A stretch of DNA of 64,000 bases from Varroa destructor. Its lineage: Eukaryota; Arthropoda; Arachnida; Mesostigmata; Varroidae. The notes beneath the pieces are model-generated. The model was given only the letters and a program-made list of their open reading frames with translations. It had not been told where the DNA came from and did no database searches. Positions 11,568 through 21,838 of this stretch are shown here, piece after piece. The stretch spans positions 38,199,042 through 38,263,041 of the forward strand of contig NW_019211456.1 of NCBI RefSeq assembly GCF_002443255.2. The letters run 5' to 3'. The number at the start of each line of letters is the position of its first letter. The stretch's first letter is position 1. A program made the translations under genes and the position numbers.

Positions 11568-14500
11568 GTAAGTGGCAATCTAGAGACAAAAATAACTCAA
11601 ACGCATGAAGATTTTCAGAATATAGCGCCATTTCACCATAATATATATGGATGCGAACGGGCTTTTTTAAATATTTTCCCCTTTATACGTATCACTGATC
11701 ATGCCGATAAATGGAACTTCAGTTTTATTCTTAGCTAGTACAATTGGCATCAGCTACAAATACCTCAGATGTAAAAAATACATAACTAACTATTGCAGAA
11801 ACGATTCTACCAGAAATCTTGATGAAAACGTTAAAAATCATATTCAAGAAAACGATCTAATAGGTAAAAATATGCTTCACACTTCAGAAAGCCATCAAAT
11901 TCTAATTTTTTCGACACAGTAGCTATCGATAGTTTAACCATAAAACGTCCATATAAACTTCTTGGGCAACGGCCTTGAAGGAACTATAGCAGCATGATAA
12001 ATCTGCACTAAACACAATAGTCAAAATGTAGAAACAGTCGTCAATCGAAGACGAGTCATGCTCCTCCGTGTTTGCCATGACTCAGGAGCAGAGGATACCG
12101 GACAAATTTTCCGACTTCGTCAGTTCCAAAGAAATTTTGCCTATAACGTATATCTGAGGTCTTCTTTGAGCGATTCCATCACTTGCTAACTATGTAGAAT
12201 TGGCTGCCAAGAAGCTCGTCGAAGCACCAGCGTCACCAAAGGTATACTTTTGCACCTTTTAAATTAGTTCAGGGTTTCCCGCCATATCTTTTCGTCTCGG
12301 TTGATAGGAATCTGCTCGTGTTCCTTACACGACCGAATACTAGATCGTAAGAAAATAAACCGTCAATTTCGGATAATCAAAGAAGGGTCTGATTTATGAG
12401 AGGGGTTCGTCCGATATGAAGACATCACACGATGACGAAATACTAGCGGAACCATGTATTTCCGTATAGCCAATCGAAAACTTTGACCATGAACAGCTTA
12501 ACAACTAAAAAGTTTGACTTATCACCCATGTCTACGCTCGATTATGCTGGTACATATAACATATGGTGATGTTTGGCACGTGCGAGGTCGAGAAATGCTA
12601 TGAGAAGTTACTACAAATGACGTTTATGAACGTCCTTCTATAAGTCAGTAAGTTATAGGTCACTGGCACAATGAATGAACAGCTATATCAATATGTTAGG
12701 CACTATTTTGCCCAGTAAAATATTTATAGTTTTTTTAACTTTTCAGGCTGTGAAATAGATAAACAAGAATATCTACTTAGAGGAAAACCTAAAATGTTGA
12801 ATAGCAAAAAAAAATTATAGTTCGCTCGCAACTAGCACGTACTCTTTGTACTAGTGACGATTGTATATCCTAACCAAGTCATGAGCAGTCGGACGAAACC
12901 GTTCACGATTTCCAACATCAGCTCAAGTTGTATAATTACCTAAACGTACGCGTTATACTACTACACTACTGGTGAAATCCACGACCGAATCATATTTTTA
13001 CGAAGCGTAATTAAGAGATACATATATCTAATAATAATAAGTTATTTAGTGCAACCCTTTGCTAGACCCTTGTTACGTAGTATTCTAACATTAAAAATAC
13101 GTGCGTACTTTACGTAATTGTAAATCAGTATTATTATTTTTCCGCCCGCGATTGTTTGCATCCTTTACCTCTAGTACCGTCTGACAGACCACCAGCAAAC
13201 GCAATTGGGCATGGCACATGCCAGATACCGTGTACCTGGTATTTAATTTAAGAATAGACACAGGTAACATTGGTTAGAGTAAATCAATTCATACATATTT
13301 TTGCGGCCATCACCAGACTATCTATGGCGTCAAGTAACAGCCTTATCATTCTACCAATTTGGTAACATTGTTTGAGACGTAAGGCATTTAGCTAACTTAC
13401 AGCGTAATACGGCACTTTTATTGCCACAGTTATGCCGCTATTACATCTATATTACATACAGGAATAAGTCTTTCTTTCCCTAAAGAAACTTTGCCCTTCA
13501 AAGATTCTATTCGCCATCAGACCAGAGTGTCAGGCAAATGTAGCAACTATCTTCTACACATGTCTTGTCAACAATGTGCTTTAGGCTTGCCAGACGATGT
13601 TACCAAACAATATTTCTGAGTTCTGAATTTTCTCTGAATCTGTTGCTAGGTTACATGGATTCAGTCCGTTTCGACATCATTGAAGCTCTGTGAAACCAAG
13701 AGATACTTCTTAGAAATGTGGCTTTTAATAAATATGCGCTGAGTATCAGCACTATATTGGGCTATTAAATTGCAAGAAGTTAGTTTATGCTGTATTAGTC
13801 AGATGTTACAAACATGCTTATGAGGAACTATAAACAATCGAAGAATGTTTCTAATTTATCATAAAATAATAATGCTATAAATACAATCAGCTGAAAGAAC
13901 CTAGACAGAGCTGAATTTTTTTTGGAGGCGTGTTTCTTTGCATCTTTCGTACTCATGCCCCTATTTTTTACTTTAACATAGGTTCACAACTTTCTGCTGT
14001 TTTGTAAAGCACATGTGCTCGCTGGTCTATCGTAGCGTCTTGTTCTCCCAAAGGCGCTCGCAGCGTAAGTTAGGTTCAGGATTTTTTTCCCTTGGTATTT
14101 TTCTTTGATTTGTTGGACCAGTCTGTATTTAAACAAGACAGGCACAGTTCTTATATTTCTGTTGAGTCGCTTGGTAAAAAGAGAGCATGGCAAAGAATAC
14201 GATACCTCCTGTGCCATACGAGCAGCTCCTCAATCATTACTCAAAGAACAGAACCTAAGCCTGAGTAATGTCATAACAATAGTATGCCGAACCTTTTATT
14301 TTAGAACCGCCTATCGGAATGCATGTGGTTTCGTCTAAATAATCCTACATTGGTTTTTTGACTAGATACTAAAAGTCACCTGCCGCTACCTGATGAAGGA
14401 ATCTAAGAATAATTTCCAATAGATAAAAATTTTGCTCGTAAAAGTCCGAAGCAAATTTTAGAAACGAGCAAGTTTCGAAAAGCATGAGTGGGCATGAGTC

Positions 14501-16859
14501 GCGTCCTCACGCTAGGTTACTCTGAGGATTTCCAGCCTTCAAATACCTGCCATAACAACATCTGTTGTTATGCAGTTAGACCTTTCACAAGGAGAAGTTT
14601 TACCAGTGATAATAATAAAAGCAAAGATTGATCTTTTCGTCCTAATAAATTATAGTTCATACGTACGTAAAAATCCAACATAAGCGTACTTATCCTGCCT
14701 TACCTGACCCTGTCACGTACAGCGTGGATCTGATTGAAAATGGATGAAGCATTTTTTTATGCCAAATGTGCCCCAAGCCGCAGGCAGACGCTAAAATAAT
14801 CAATTCTGGGCTGCCTTTCGTCCACAGCTGAGCAGTTGGAAGATTTGGCTAAGGGAAAACGGCCTCGTACTGCCTACACGTCCTCACAACTCGTCGAACT
14901 CGAAAAGGTCCTTCAAATTCTAAATATGTTTTCATTAAATATATACCAGTTTATATTTTTACACCTTGAATGTATAGAAAATCCTTGGAAATTAATTAAA
15001 CGCACCTCATAAGTAGGTAGCAGCATGAAGCTAAACAACATAGAATTAAAGGGTAAGTAAAATAGAAGATGTTTGTTTTTTGAGAGCAGACTTTTAAAGT
15101 TGGGAGCACCGACCAACGATTTGCTAGTAAAAAAAAGATCAAAATATGACTTTAGATATTTATAAACAGATTTAGAGTGCTGGAAAGATCCGCATGATAG
15201 TGAGTTCCGTGTGTATGTTTGAAACAAATACATGTTATATTTCCAGATAATATCTGCCTTTTTGGGCCTTATATAGAATTTAATTAATTTTTAATATTTG
15301 CATTTAAGATCAGCAAGTATAACCTCGTTTCAATGTTATAACTTTGCACAGGAATTTCGTTTTAGCCGGTATCTTTGTCGACCGCGACGCATTGAGCTGG
15401 CCGCCTTTTTAAAGCTTTCCGAGCGTCAGATTAAAATATGGTTCCAGAATAGGCGCATGAAGTATAAAAAAGAACTCCGTGCCAAAGGTATTTACGCTTA
15501 ATATCAGAAGAAACTAAGTACTACCATCGGCTGACACCAGAGTAGTCGTCAAGATTCCAAGTAGCTTAGCTTCACAATAACAATTATACATCTGATTTAT
15601 ATCGTCGTTCACATCTCATCTTCCGCTAGCTAGTACGCAATCAAAATTTTCTGACGCCCGAACAGATTTGTACTTCGTTACTTTGCTCACTCTTTTTTGC
15701 CCCCCAATTTCCCTCTCTAGCTGCTTACTCACGTATGCTCGTACTTTCATAGAAACCAATCAGGTATATCTGAGTTAATTTAATACATAATATATCCTGA
15801 ATATATAACACATATAGAATAAGTAAATTAACATGTTCCTCTCGTGCGTTAGGAATTACAGAACCTCCAAGCCCAATGCACGTTTCACCTCCCTTGTCGC
15901 CGTCGGACGAACGGAGACATCGATGTACCCACAAGCATATGCGACCGCTTTCCCCGCCTTCTTCTGCGGACCCACCAACCCTATCGCACAACTCGGCGAC
16001 GTTGTCCTCGCAATCGCCTGTTGGCAACGTTTCCTCAGGACAAACATCGAATAACAATTCACAATCGATTCCTGTGTCTGCTGACTGCGGGCCTATCCAC
16101 CCACAGCTGACCCAACATCTTCCTCCATCACCATCACCGAGCTCAGCGACGTCCTTGCCCAACACTGTCTGGTACTTCTTCGTTACCTGCGAACAGATAT
16201 AATAATGATATCATAAATGGGTTCTATGATGGCTAACTCTTAAAGAGCTAATTTTTGTCTACCTTTGAGTGTAGGTAAACAGTCTTAATTATTATGGTGT
16301 GTGTCTTTTTAATGTGCCGGTAATATATGTACTGTTCGTGGTCCATTATCGAGGTCATCTTTGTCGATCTAAAGTATAGGGTGGAGAAAGGAATTTTCTA
16401 TTGCAAATATGGGATTTATGATAGGATAAGTATGCTTAAGAGAGATCTAATTGAATAACTTTTATACTGAACCTAGTGCATTGAGAATTAATTATCCGGC
16501 ACGGATTCGAGCGGCAGAATCATTTCTGCGTAAACCAGCAAATTATTAAATAGATCTAATAGAAGCCTAAATATTTAAGAAAAATAAAGTAACTTACGAA
16601 AAGCTCTCCAAAATAGATTGCTTCGATCTTTAGTTCATGAATTTCAGTAACAGATGTTAAATGTAGGGAAGTAAGTTGTTATGTTGATCCATGCAGGTAC
16701 AAGAGTTCTCCAGAACAATGTCTTCAATATTCATACCCTGAAATGGCGTTTGGGATGACAGTCAGAGCTCCTTCCCCAGATAGCATTCTGAGACAACACC
16801 GCCAAGGTTTGTTCGGCAACTCCTGTATCTGAGTCACGTCATATCTTTGTTTTTCTCAC

Positions 16860-16896
<37 letters not shown>

Positions 16897-17449
16897 TTCA
16901 AAGCTAGACAAATAAAAGTCCAAACATGCAGGACGTTTCAGAGTCAACCCTAAAATTGTTGAAGAACTAATGTTAAAGAAAAACACACATTGTGCACTAT
17001 AATCAAACCAGCGGAAATAACCAGCTACATACATGAGCTCTGTTATATACGAATCGTTTTACTGTCTTACAGAGTAATTTTGTAATTTCCTAATTATAAT
17101 TTACATTACGCGAACTGACTGTGTTATTCCTCTATTGTTTCATAATCATTTTTTAGATAAGGAAGTGCGAGATCGTGCGGTGCCTTGCCAGCGGGCGTTC
17201 CACGAGCGCGACGAACTCGTGTATACCAGTGCTGGAAATATGGTTGATCCATTAGCTGGGGTACCGATATTTGATTTTGTGGACACCCCCGCCTCTGGAA
17301 CCCCATCTGCTTCACTTGCCGTTGTCGGGTCAGGTCAGGCGCCCTGGTGTGCACATGCCCAACCATTTATGGCACGCTACCCAGGATTATACGACACACC
17401 GTCTGGACCGCATTGGGACCAACAACAGCAAAATAACCTGTTGAATTAA
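11411..17449 (+). CDS. Hox3: Hox3 homeodomain transcription factor (six coding exons)
   Basis: Exons 11411-11567, 14828-14907, 15352-15487, 15862-16171, 16697-16806 and 17157-17449 join through GT/AG introns with matching phases (1, 0, 1, 2, 1) to give 1,086 nt, 361 aa and a TAA stop. The ATG is the first after an in-frame TGA at 11402. The homeodomain is residues 62-121. The N-terminal arm reads [17 protein letters not shown]; helix 3 reads [18 protein letters not shown], with W48, F49, Q50, N51 and R53 all present. QLVELEKEF and [10 protein letters not shown] are typical of Hox3 and separate it from labial, Deformed and the central Hox classes. Hox3 is a nuclear DNA-binding regulator of anterior patterning in chelicerates; in insects it became zen and bicoid. 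The C-terminal 240 residues are Ser/Pro-rich with a Gln/Asn-rich end. I see no clear YPWM hexapeptide before the homeodomain. Hox3 identity is secure; borders outside the homeobox rest on phase and splice signals. Confidence 0.88.
11568..14827 (+). other. Hox3: Hox3 intron 1 (3.3 kb)
   Basis: AT-rich, starting GTAAGT and ending TTTCGTCCACAG. I see no supportable coding exon. A short splice-flanked segment near 12,198-12,241 was tested as an extra exon, but it creates a TAA at the junction. Short overlapping ORFs at about 13,984-14,338 occur on both strands and look like chance. The intron may hold regulatory elements, but I cannot identify any. Confidence 0.65.
14828..14907 (+). CDS. Hox3: Hox3 exon 2 (homeodomain residues 1-18)
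   Basis: An 80-nt exon after a CCACAG acceptor. It encodes EQLEDLAK followed by the homeodomain N-terminal arm and most of helix 1 ([18 protein letters not shown]). It ends exactly between codons (phase 0) at AAG|GTCCTT, a weak donor, before homeodomain residue 19. Confidence 0.88.
14908..15351 (+). other. Hox3: Intron inside the homeobox (444 nt)
   Basis: Begins GTCCTT and ends TTTGCACAG. It interrupts the homeobox between codons 18 and 19 in phase 0. Splicing restores the expected LEK-EF junction. The sequence is AT-rich and includes an incidental open frame on the other strand. Confidence 0.85.
15352..15487 (+). CDS. Hox3: Hox3 exon 3 (homeodomain residues 19-60)
   Basis: Encodes [16 protein letters not shown] through the recognition helix [16 protein letters not shown] and the basic tail RAK. 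It ends in phase 1 at AAAG|GTATTT. Reading through the donor would add only four codons (GIYA) before a TAA. An unspliced message would therefore make a protein truncated just after the homeodomain. Confidence 0.93.
15488..15861 (+). other. Hox3: Hox3 intron 3 (374 nt)
   Basis: Bounded by GTATTT and AATTACAG; AT-rich, with nothing else recognised. Confidence 0.75.
15862..16171 (+). CDS. Hox3: Hox3 exon 4 (Ser/Pro-rich region)
   Basis: Opens with the completed Glu codon and then [18 protein letters not shown]. It continues as a long Ser/Pro/Thr/Asn-rich, probably disordered segment with QSPVGN and PPSPSPSS motifs. It ends in phase 2 at CTG|GTACTT, with TG kept to make the Trp codon with the next exon. 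Such low-complexity regions are common as activation or interaction segments in Hox proteins. Confidence 0.78.
16172..16696 (+). other. Hox3: Hox3 intron 4 (525 nt)
   Basis: Runs from GTACTT to TGATCCATGCAG; AT-rich and empty of recognisable features. Confidence 0.65.
16697..16806 (+). CDS. Hox3: Hox3 exon 5
   Basis: A 110-nt exon. Its first base completes the Trp codon split by the intron. It reads [18 protein letters not shown] and then [18 protein letters not shown], and ends in phase 1 at CAAG|GTTTGT. The frame stays open only in this phase, matching both neighbours. Confidence 0.7.
16807..17156 (+). other. Hox3: Hox3 intron 5 with TA microsatellite
   Basis: A 350-nt intron from GTTTGT to CATTTTTTAG. 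It contains an uninterrupted (TA)n tract at about 16,863-16,894. Confidence 0.68.
17157..17449 (+). CDS. Hox3: Hox3 exon 6 (C-terminus and stop)
   Basis: Begins with the completed Asp codon ([12 protein letters not shown]) and runs through [15 protein letters not shown] and [18 protein letters not shown] to the tail [11 protein letters not shown] and TAA. The aromatic/Pro-rich end with YPGLYD resembles the C-terminal low-complexity style of Hox3 proteins but has no named domain. Confidence 0.75.
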
Positions 17450-17678
17450 CAAATTGCATCTAATTTAATTGTATTTAACAGACACAGGGTAAACGCGGTT
17501 GTGATTACTGTGTCCTTATTTATGCTATATAATATATTAATACACTAAAAGTATATCGACTAAGCACATTTGTCAAGCTATAATTACTATTCATTGATAA
17601 TGACTATTACAAAGTATCTTAACATACACAAAATGAACACCCAGCTTGGTCAACGATCTTAATGGGTTAAATGGTAAA

Positions 17679-17684
17679 AATAAA
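17679..17684 (+). terminator. Candidate poly(A) signal of Hox3
   Basis: AATAAA 230 bases after the Hox3 stop codon, in AT-rich sequence where chance occurrence is likely. No other signal lies nearer. Confidence 0.4.
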
Positions 17685-17741
17685 ATTATAATCATGACAA
17701 CGGTAGATAGCAAGTATTTGGCAACGTTATTTAATTACCTT

Positions 17742-17745
<4 letters not shown>

Positions 17746-17777
<32 letters not shown>
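17746..17777. repeat. (TA)n microsatellite
   Basis: About 32 bases of alternating TA, downstream of Hox3. Confidence 0.95.
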
Positions 17778-17779
<2 letters not shown>

Positions 17780-18032
17780 AATTAAAAGTAAACATACCTA
17801 CGAGGATGCATCCTTGAGCTAGTGCTGAATAAAATCTCACCGACAGACAATCACTGTCGCGACGGGACTAACGAAAGCAACTGAACGAAGATAGGAGTTC
17901 GGCGTAATGGAAATCGCAGTCGTCGCTAAGGGCATATAATAAAGCCTGTGTCCTTTACTCAGTTCACAGCAATATTTACAGAGGGACGTTAGGAGTTAGT
18001 TATCTAAAGCATTCAGTTTTTTATCCATTTAT

Positions 18033-18035
<3 letters not shown>

Positions 18036-18069
<34 letters not shown>
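18036..18069. repeat. (TA)n microsatellite
   Basis: About 34 bases of alternating TA followed by a T-rich stretch. Confidence 0.95.
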
Positions 18070-18072
<3 letters not shown>

Positions 18073-18744
18073 TCTTTTTTTTTTGCTTCTTTAAAAATAA
18101 CTACAACGAACAAATTAAATCTTCGATATTTGTACCCGATTCAATAATAATTAACGTTTCAATTTTATTGCCATTTATTACTGTAGTATTTCCTCCGTCT
18201 TAGAATCTACAAAGTTATACAATAAAGTTTAAAATGCGATTTTTTCCATTCTGTGCAGAACTGGGCATCTTCCTTAAACTTATTTTTGTACGGGTCGTAT
18301 ATACCCAGTAAGTGGACGGATCTCACCACATGAAAATTTAACCTGTATACATAAAATAGATGCTAGTTTGACAGGCTGACTTTTAACCACTTTCACAGTA
18401 GTTACAATTGGGAAACACATACATATGGAGCATCTGGAGGGAACTTCTAGCCATAAGTTGCAGTTAGAAAGATTAATCGACTTATTATTATTATTAATTA
18501 ATTGATTGATATACAGAAAATGCTTTGTGAGTGAAAAATCACTAACTCGCACAAGTTTTTAGCTAATTTTAGCTAACCACTAAAATTTAGACGTATGTCA
18601 GACAAAAAATATACTGTTGTGCATTTCAAGCATTTCTTGTCTCTCTTGATTCTCACCTCTCGGTAGGTTCAGGTTTTTAGAAGAACACAAAGTAAATCGA
18701 TACCGGATTACATCTGTAGTTTAGGATCTTGTGTGTGTGTGTAT

Positions 18745-18844
18745 NNNNNNNNNNNNNNNNNNNNNNNNNNNNNNNNNNNNNNNNNNNNNNNNNNNNNNNN
18801 NNNNNNNNNNNNNNNNNNNNNNNNNNNNNNNNNNNNNNNNNNNN
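18745..18844. other. Assembly gap (100 N)
   Basis: Exactly 100 N, the usual placeholder for a gap of unknown size. It is flanked by GTGTGTGTGTAT on the left and TATATATA on the right, so an unresolved GT/TA microsatellite is the likely cause. Confidence 0.99.
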
Positions 18845-19101
18845 TATATATACTTTAATATTCTGCTATATTATCAATGTACATTATGAGAAAAAAATAA
18901 TAATAAAAATATCAACTTCGCAAGTGGGGTGCCAGGCACCTGTAGTAATAGGGATGACACGCATAGCACGCAACAGACACGTATAATAACAAGACACGTA
19001 TAATGCATTTCTCTACACGTTTCCGATGTTCTATACCGGGTTTACATTTAAAAAGTTACTGAAAGCTCTAAACAGCATCTTTCGTTAAGAATTGTTTCGA
19101 A

Positions 19102-19241
19102 ATGAAAAAAGGTGGACGTCCCACGTCACTAGAAGAATTGGTCAATCTCGGTAGATCGTTTTTAAAGCTCGAGAAAAATAAACATGGACTGACATTTATC
19201 GAATCGAACCGCTTATTAATCGTTCGGTCGCCCAGCTTAAG
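19102..19241 (+). CDS. PEF gene exon 1 (proposed)
   Basis: ATG followed by KKGGRPTSLEELVNLGRSF and, later, ESNRLLIVRSPSL. The donor AAG|GTGGGG (phase 2) is weak, but the phase matches the next exon and the whole segment is open. It has no recognised domain. If wrong, translation could start at ATG 19699. Confidence 0.42.
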
Positions 19242-21410
19242 GTGGGGTACTTATGAATATTCAGTCATTTTTCAAATACGTGTTTATATTTGCGCGGGCA
19301 GCTGATCAAAATTAAATCACATAGGCATCAATAGCTCGCGCCCAACCGGTAGCAAAATACATTAGCAAACATCAATATACACTATTGTCTAAGGCAATTT
19401 GTAATTGCTCACAAATACAGTAACGGTCACTAATAATGAATAATCTAAAAACGGTTTTTTTTTTTTTCGCCTCACATTTGGAAAAAGCAGCTATAGGATA
19501 CTTTGAAATAGCCTAAATTCGATTTGGGGAGATTTTTTTTGTGGCAATACTTGATTGATTACATTGCGAGTTACCTGTGTTAGTCTTGGTAGAAAATTGG
19601 AAACATCGAATAGTGCTTTTTCAAGGCCCTCTTCAACGAAAATCGTTTCTTCGGGAGCATTCAGGAGCGAACAAGGGACAGTCCAACGTTATGAGAAGAT
19701 GGCTTTACTATACCTAGGCCAGCAAGGTAAAAACAAAACCAAGTACTGGCCCGAGTGGCCAAACACAGTTCATCTCTATATGTTTTGCCTTTATCTATAA
19801 CTGGTTGCTTGAAGCGAGTACTTTAATTAAGCTTGCCAACAACGCAGTTCGGCAAAGATTCGAGCTTCGATTCGATTCGATCGATAAGCTGGATTCAAAA
19901 TCATAGCAATAAAAAATTTGGCGGGTTGTGACATTTGCCATTCTGTTGTTCACAAATCAACTGATTTGTGCAGGCAAGGAGGCTAACATAGAGGCTCTTC
20001 GTCACCCCCAGGGGACGATGGCCGATGATGATGGCAATGAGACTAAATACAACGATGGGAACAGCAACAACAATGAGAAGACTGCCGAGGATAATCACGA
20101 ATCTGAGCTTGGCCCTGAATATCAGGGCAAGATTCTGGGACCTAGTATCTTCCAACAGAATATCGTTCAACGACCAATCACAAAATCAAGGAATTACTTG
20201 GAATATGGGTACACCACTCAGTTCAACATCGACATAAGCAACATTGACGAGGTATAGATCTGCCAGCAACAATGCAGTAATCCTATTTAGTGCATTTCAA
20301 GTGGCTAGTTCTCTCGACGTTTTTCTCTGTGTACGTAGTTCTTCGTAGTAATGTATCCGGAAATGCGCGATTTTCATTGTAGGTATGCTCGACTTTACTG
20401 AAAAGCTGTAGTAACAGGACAGCGGTATCTTTTTTGTGTACGAAAATGCTCCGGAGTGCAAACGAGGACCGATTTGATTGTTGAATATGAGAATTAATAA
20501 AAGTTCCTTCTGAAGCTCATACGCTTTCTAGGCAACGGTAGCAGCCATACAGAGCCTGTAAATAGTTGGTTTCTTTTATAACGTTTGTCCTGTGTTTTCT
20601 TCAATCGAACTGCCATCTTACCGCGTAAGGCGATTATTAACGCGTTCAAGCTGATAGATACGAACAGCAGCGGTAGACTTAGTCGCAGCGAGATGTTAAG
20701 TTCGTTCTGTAACCGGAACGGAAGTCAGTTCACTCGGGAGACCATTTTACTGCTATGTGGTATGTTTGATTCAGACAACAGTGGCGGACTGGACCTTTAC
20801 GACTTCGCGCGTCTCTACTTCTTTATGGAAGACTGGATAGACCTTTGGAAACTATACGACGTGCATGTATGAGATTTTCCGCTCTTTTACCTTATCAGCT
20901 GTTCGTGAGGTGCTAACCAGTTACAGGGCGAATGGGGCAACCATTGCCCCGAGGCAATTTCAACTAGTTTATTAGCGACGAATTATTGTACTAACTTGTT
21001 TAGTTTCGTATCCGTTACGGAATTGGTCGTGATGGAAAAGCAGAATTGTTTTCGTAGGTTTTAAATTTTAGAGAATTAGAGAAGCAGTACCGATTTTCAA
21101 GCACAATTCGTTGACTGGTGCTATAGCTGTCCCTATCTACTTTCAGCAAAAAGGTTGGGTGAATGCAAGTGAGATGTATCGCGCCTTGAAGGATCTGGGT
21201 TACAAGAAGATTGATCCGATCGTCGTGCAAAGTCTCGCTCATAAATTCGGCAAAACTGGCAAAAAGCTCTATATAGACCCGTTTATACGGATCTGTGCTG
21301 TGTGCAAACGTATAACAGACAATTTCCGCAAAAAAGACAAGAGACGAGAAGGCAGACTGCGCATGAGTTATAATGATTTCATCAAGTTATCGCTAAGGTC
21401 ATGCTTCTAA
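19102..21410 (+). CDS. Penta-EF-hand (PEF) calcium-binding protein, sorcin/peflin/ALG-2 family
   Basis: Coding exons 19102-19241, 19665-19726, 19974-20251, 20630-20866 and 21147-21410 join in matching phases (2, 1, 0, 0) to 326 aa. The PEF core is residues 161-326. EF1 loop DTNSSGRLSRSE (170-181) and EF2 loop DSDNSGGLDLYD (207-218) have all calcium ligands. EF3 (237-248, DVHQKGWVNASE) keeps D1, G6 and E12 but has Gln and Lys at loop positions 4-5. EF4 and the dimerising EF5 (RKKDKRREGRLRMSYNDFI) are degenerate. The order, spacing, Trp pair around EF2-EF3 and ending soon after DFI match the PEF group, whose members bind membranes or partners on calcium and dimerise through EF5. The N-terminus is acidic and Asn/Asp-rich rather than the usual Gly/Pro-rich. 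The first two exons are the least certain; a start at ATG 19699 (268 aa) is the alternative. Confidence 0.82.
19242..19664 (+). other. PEF intron 1 (423 nt, proposed)
   Basis: From GTGGGG to GGAGCATTCAG. It includes poly-T runs and nothing else recognised. Confidence 0.4.
19665..19726 (+). CDS. PEF gene exon 2
   Basis: Reads SEQGTVQRYEKMALLYLGQQ and ends in phase 1 at CAAG|GTAAAA. The donor is good. The acceptor CATTCAG is the best of several in this open stretch. It contains an ATG (19699) that would serve as the start if exon 1 is not real. Confidence 0.55.
19974..20251 (+). CDS. PEF gene exon 3 (acidic N-terminal region)
   Basis: After a TTTGTGCAG acceptor it encodes a hydrophilic segment beginning KEANIEALRHPQG, through an Asn/Asp/Glu-rich run (NSNNNEKTAEDNHES), to IDISNIDE. 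It ends in phase 0 at GAG|GTATAG. The low-complexity acidic content suggests a disordered N-terminal tail in front of the EF-hand core. Confidence 0.7.
20252..20629 (+). other. PEF intron 3 (378 nt)
   Basis: Runs from GTATAG to CCGCGTAAG. An in-frame stop at 20,579 and the lack of any other AG before the conserved sequence fix the acceptor at 20,629. Confidence 0.65.
20630..20866 (+). CDS. PEF gene exon 4 (EF1, EF2, start of EF3)
   Basis: Encodes AIINAFKLIDTNSSG, EF-hand 1, the linker helix LLLCGMF, EF-hand 2 and FFMEDWIDLWKLYDVH. It ends in phase 0 inside the EF3 loop at CAT|GTATGA. Both calcium loops are canonical: acidic at 1, Gly at 6, acidic at 12. Confidence 0.9.
20867..21146 (+). other. 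PEF intron 4 (280 nt)
   Basis: From GTATGA to CTATCTACTTTCAG. Its removal rejoins the EF3 loop (DVH + QKGWVNASE). Nothing else is recognised. Confidence 0.85.
21147..21410 (+). CDS. PEF gene exon 5 (EF3-EF5 and stop)
   Basis: Encodes QKGWVNASEMYRALKDLGYK, then HKFGKTGKKLYIDPFIRIC (EF4) and FRKKDKRREGRLRMSYNDFI (EF5), ending KLSLRSCF and TAA. The distance from DFI to the stop (8 residues) matches the usual PEF end. An internal donor-like CTAAG|GTCATG at 21,397 could instead splice to 21,839. Confidence 0.9.
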   Translation, partial: QKGWVNASEMYRALKDLGYKKIDPIVVQSLAHKFGKTGKKLYIDPFIRICAVCKRITDNFRKKDKRREGRLRMSYNDFIKLSLRSCF

Positions 21411-21649
21411 GCAATATAGGAAGTTAAAGTTGTTCACGCCATGCATCGAGCTTGTTCTGTAATGATCTAAATAAGGCCATTTATCAGAGCAATATTCAGT
21501 TTACAGCATAAAGAACCAACGAACGAAAGGCAGCGTACAAAAAACGACTAGTTTCTCATGTCCTGGTGCCATCATAACGTTAAGCAGCGACAGCCTTTTC
21601 GATCTAACAATTCAAGATGAAGCTTTTGCGTTTCTCTAAGATACTAACT

Positions 21650-21674
21650 AATAAATTCTCAAATAGCTAATAAA
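21650..21674 (+). terminator. Candidate poly(A) signals of the PEF gene
   Basis: AATAAA at 21,650-21,655 and again at 21,669-21,674, about 240-260 bases after the stop; a third lies at 21,704-21,709. Clustering supports a real 3' end, but the sequence is AT-rich. Confidence 0.45.
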
Positions 21675-21838
21675 AGACGCGTACAGTTTCCGTAGTATAC
21701 CTGAATAAATGGGGAATACTGGGGTAATGTATTTTTCAATACAAAAATTTATTAAGCAGTGACATAGTTTTATCTACTTACAACTTGTTTAACTTAAGAT
21801 CTGTCCATTATTATTATTATTATTATTTTTGTCCTCAG

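Larger units (their letters stand above)
17450..19101. other. Region between Hox3 and the PEF gene
   Basis: Hox3 3' UTR followed by intergenic DNA. An AATAAA at 17,679-17,684 is a candidate poly(A) signal. Two long TA tracts (17,746-17,777 and 18,036-18,069) and the 100-base assembly gap lie here. No ORF is supportable; the translated run through the gap is meaningless. Confidence 0.7.

Noticed and set aside
12198..12241. Candidate extra Hox3 exon in intron 1
   Set aside because: It has acceptor- and donor-like ends and a length divisible by three, but joining it in phase 1 creates an immediate TAA.
9349..18272. Shared 16-base word near 9,349 and 18,257
   Set aside because: A single 16-base match in 64 kb is about what chance predicts; the flanks do not align.
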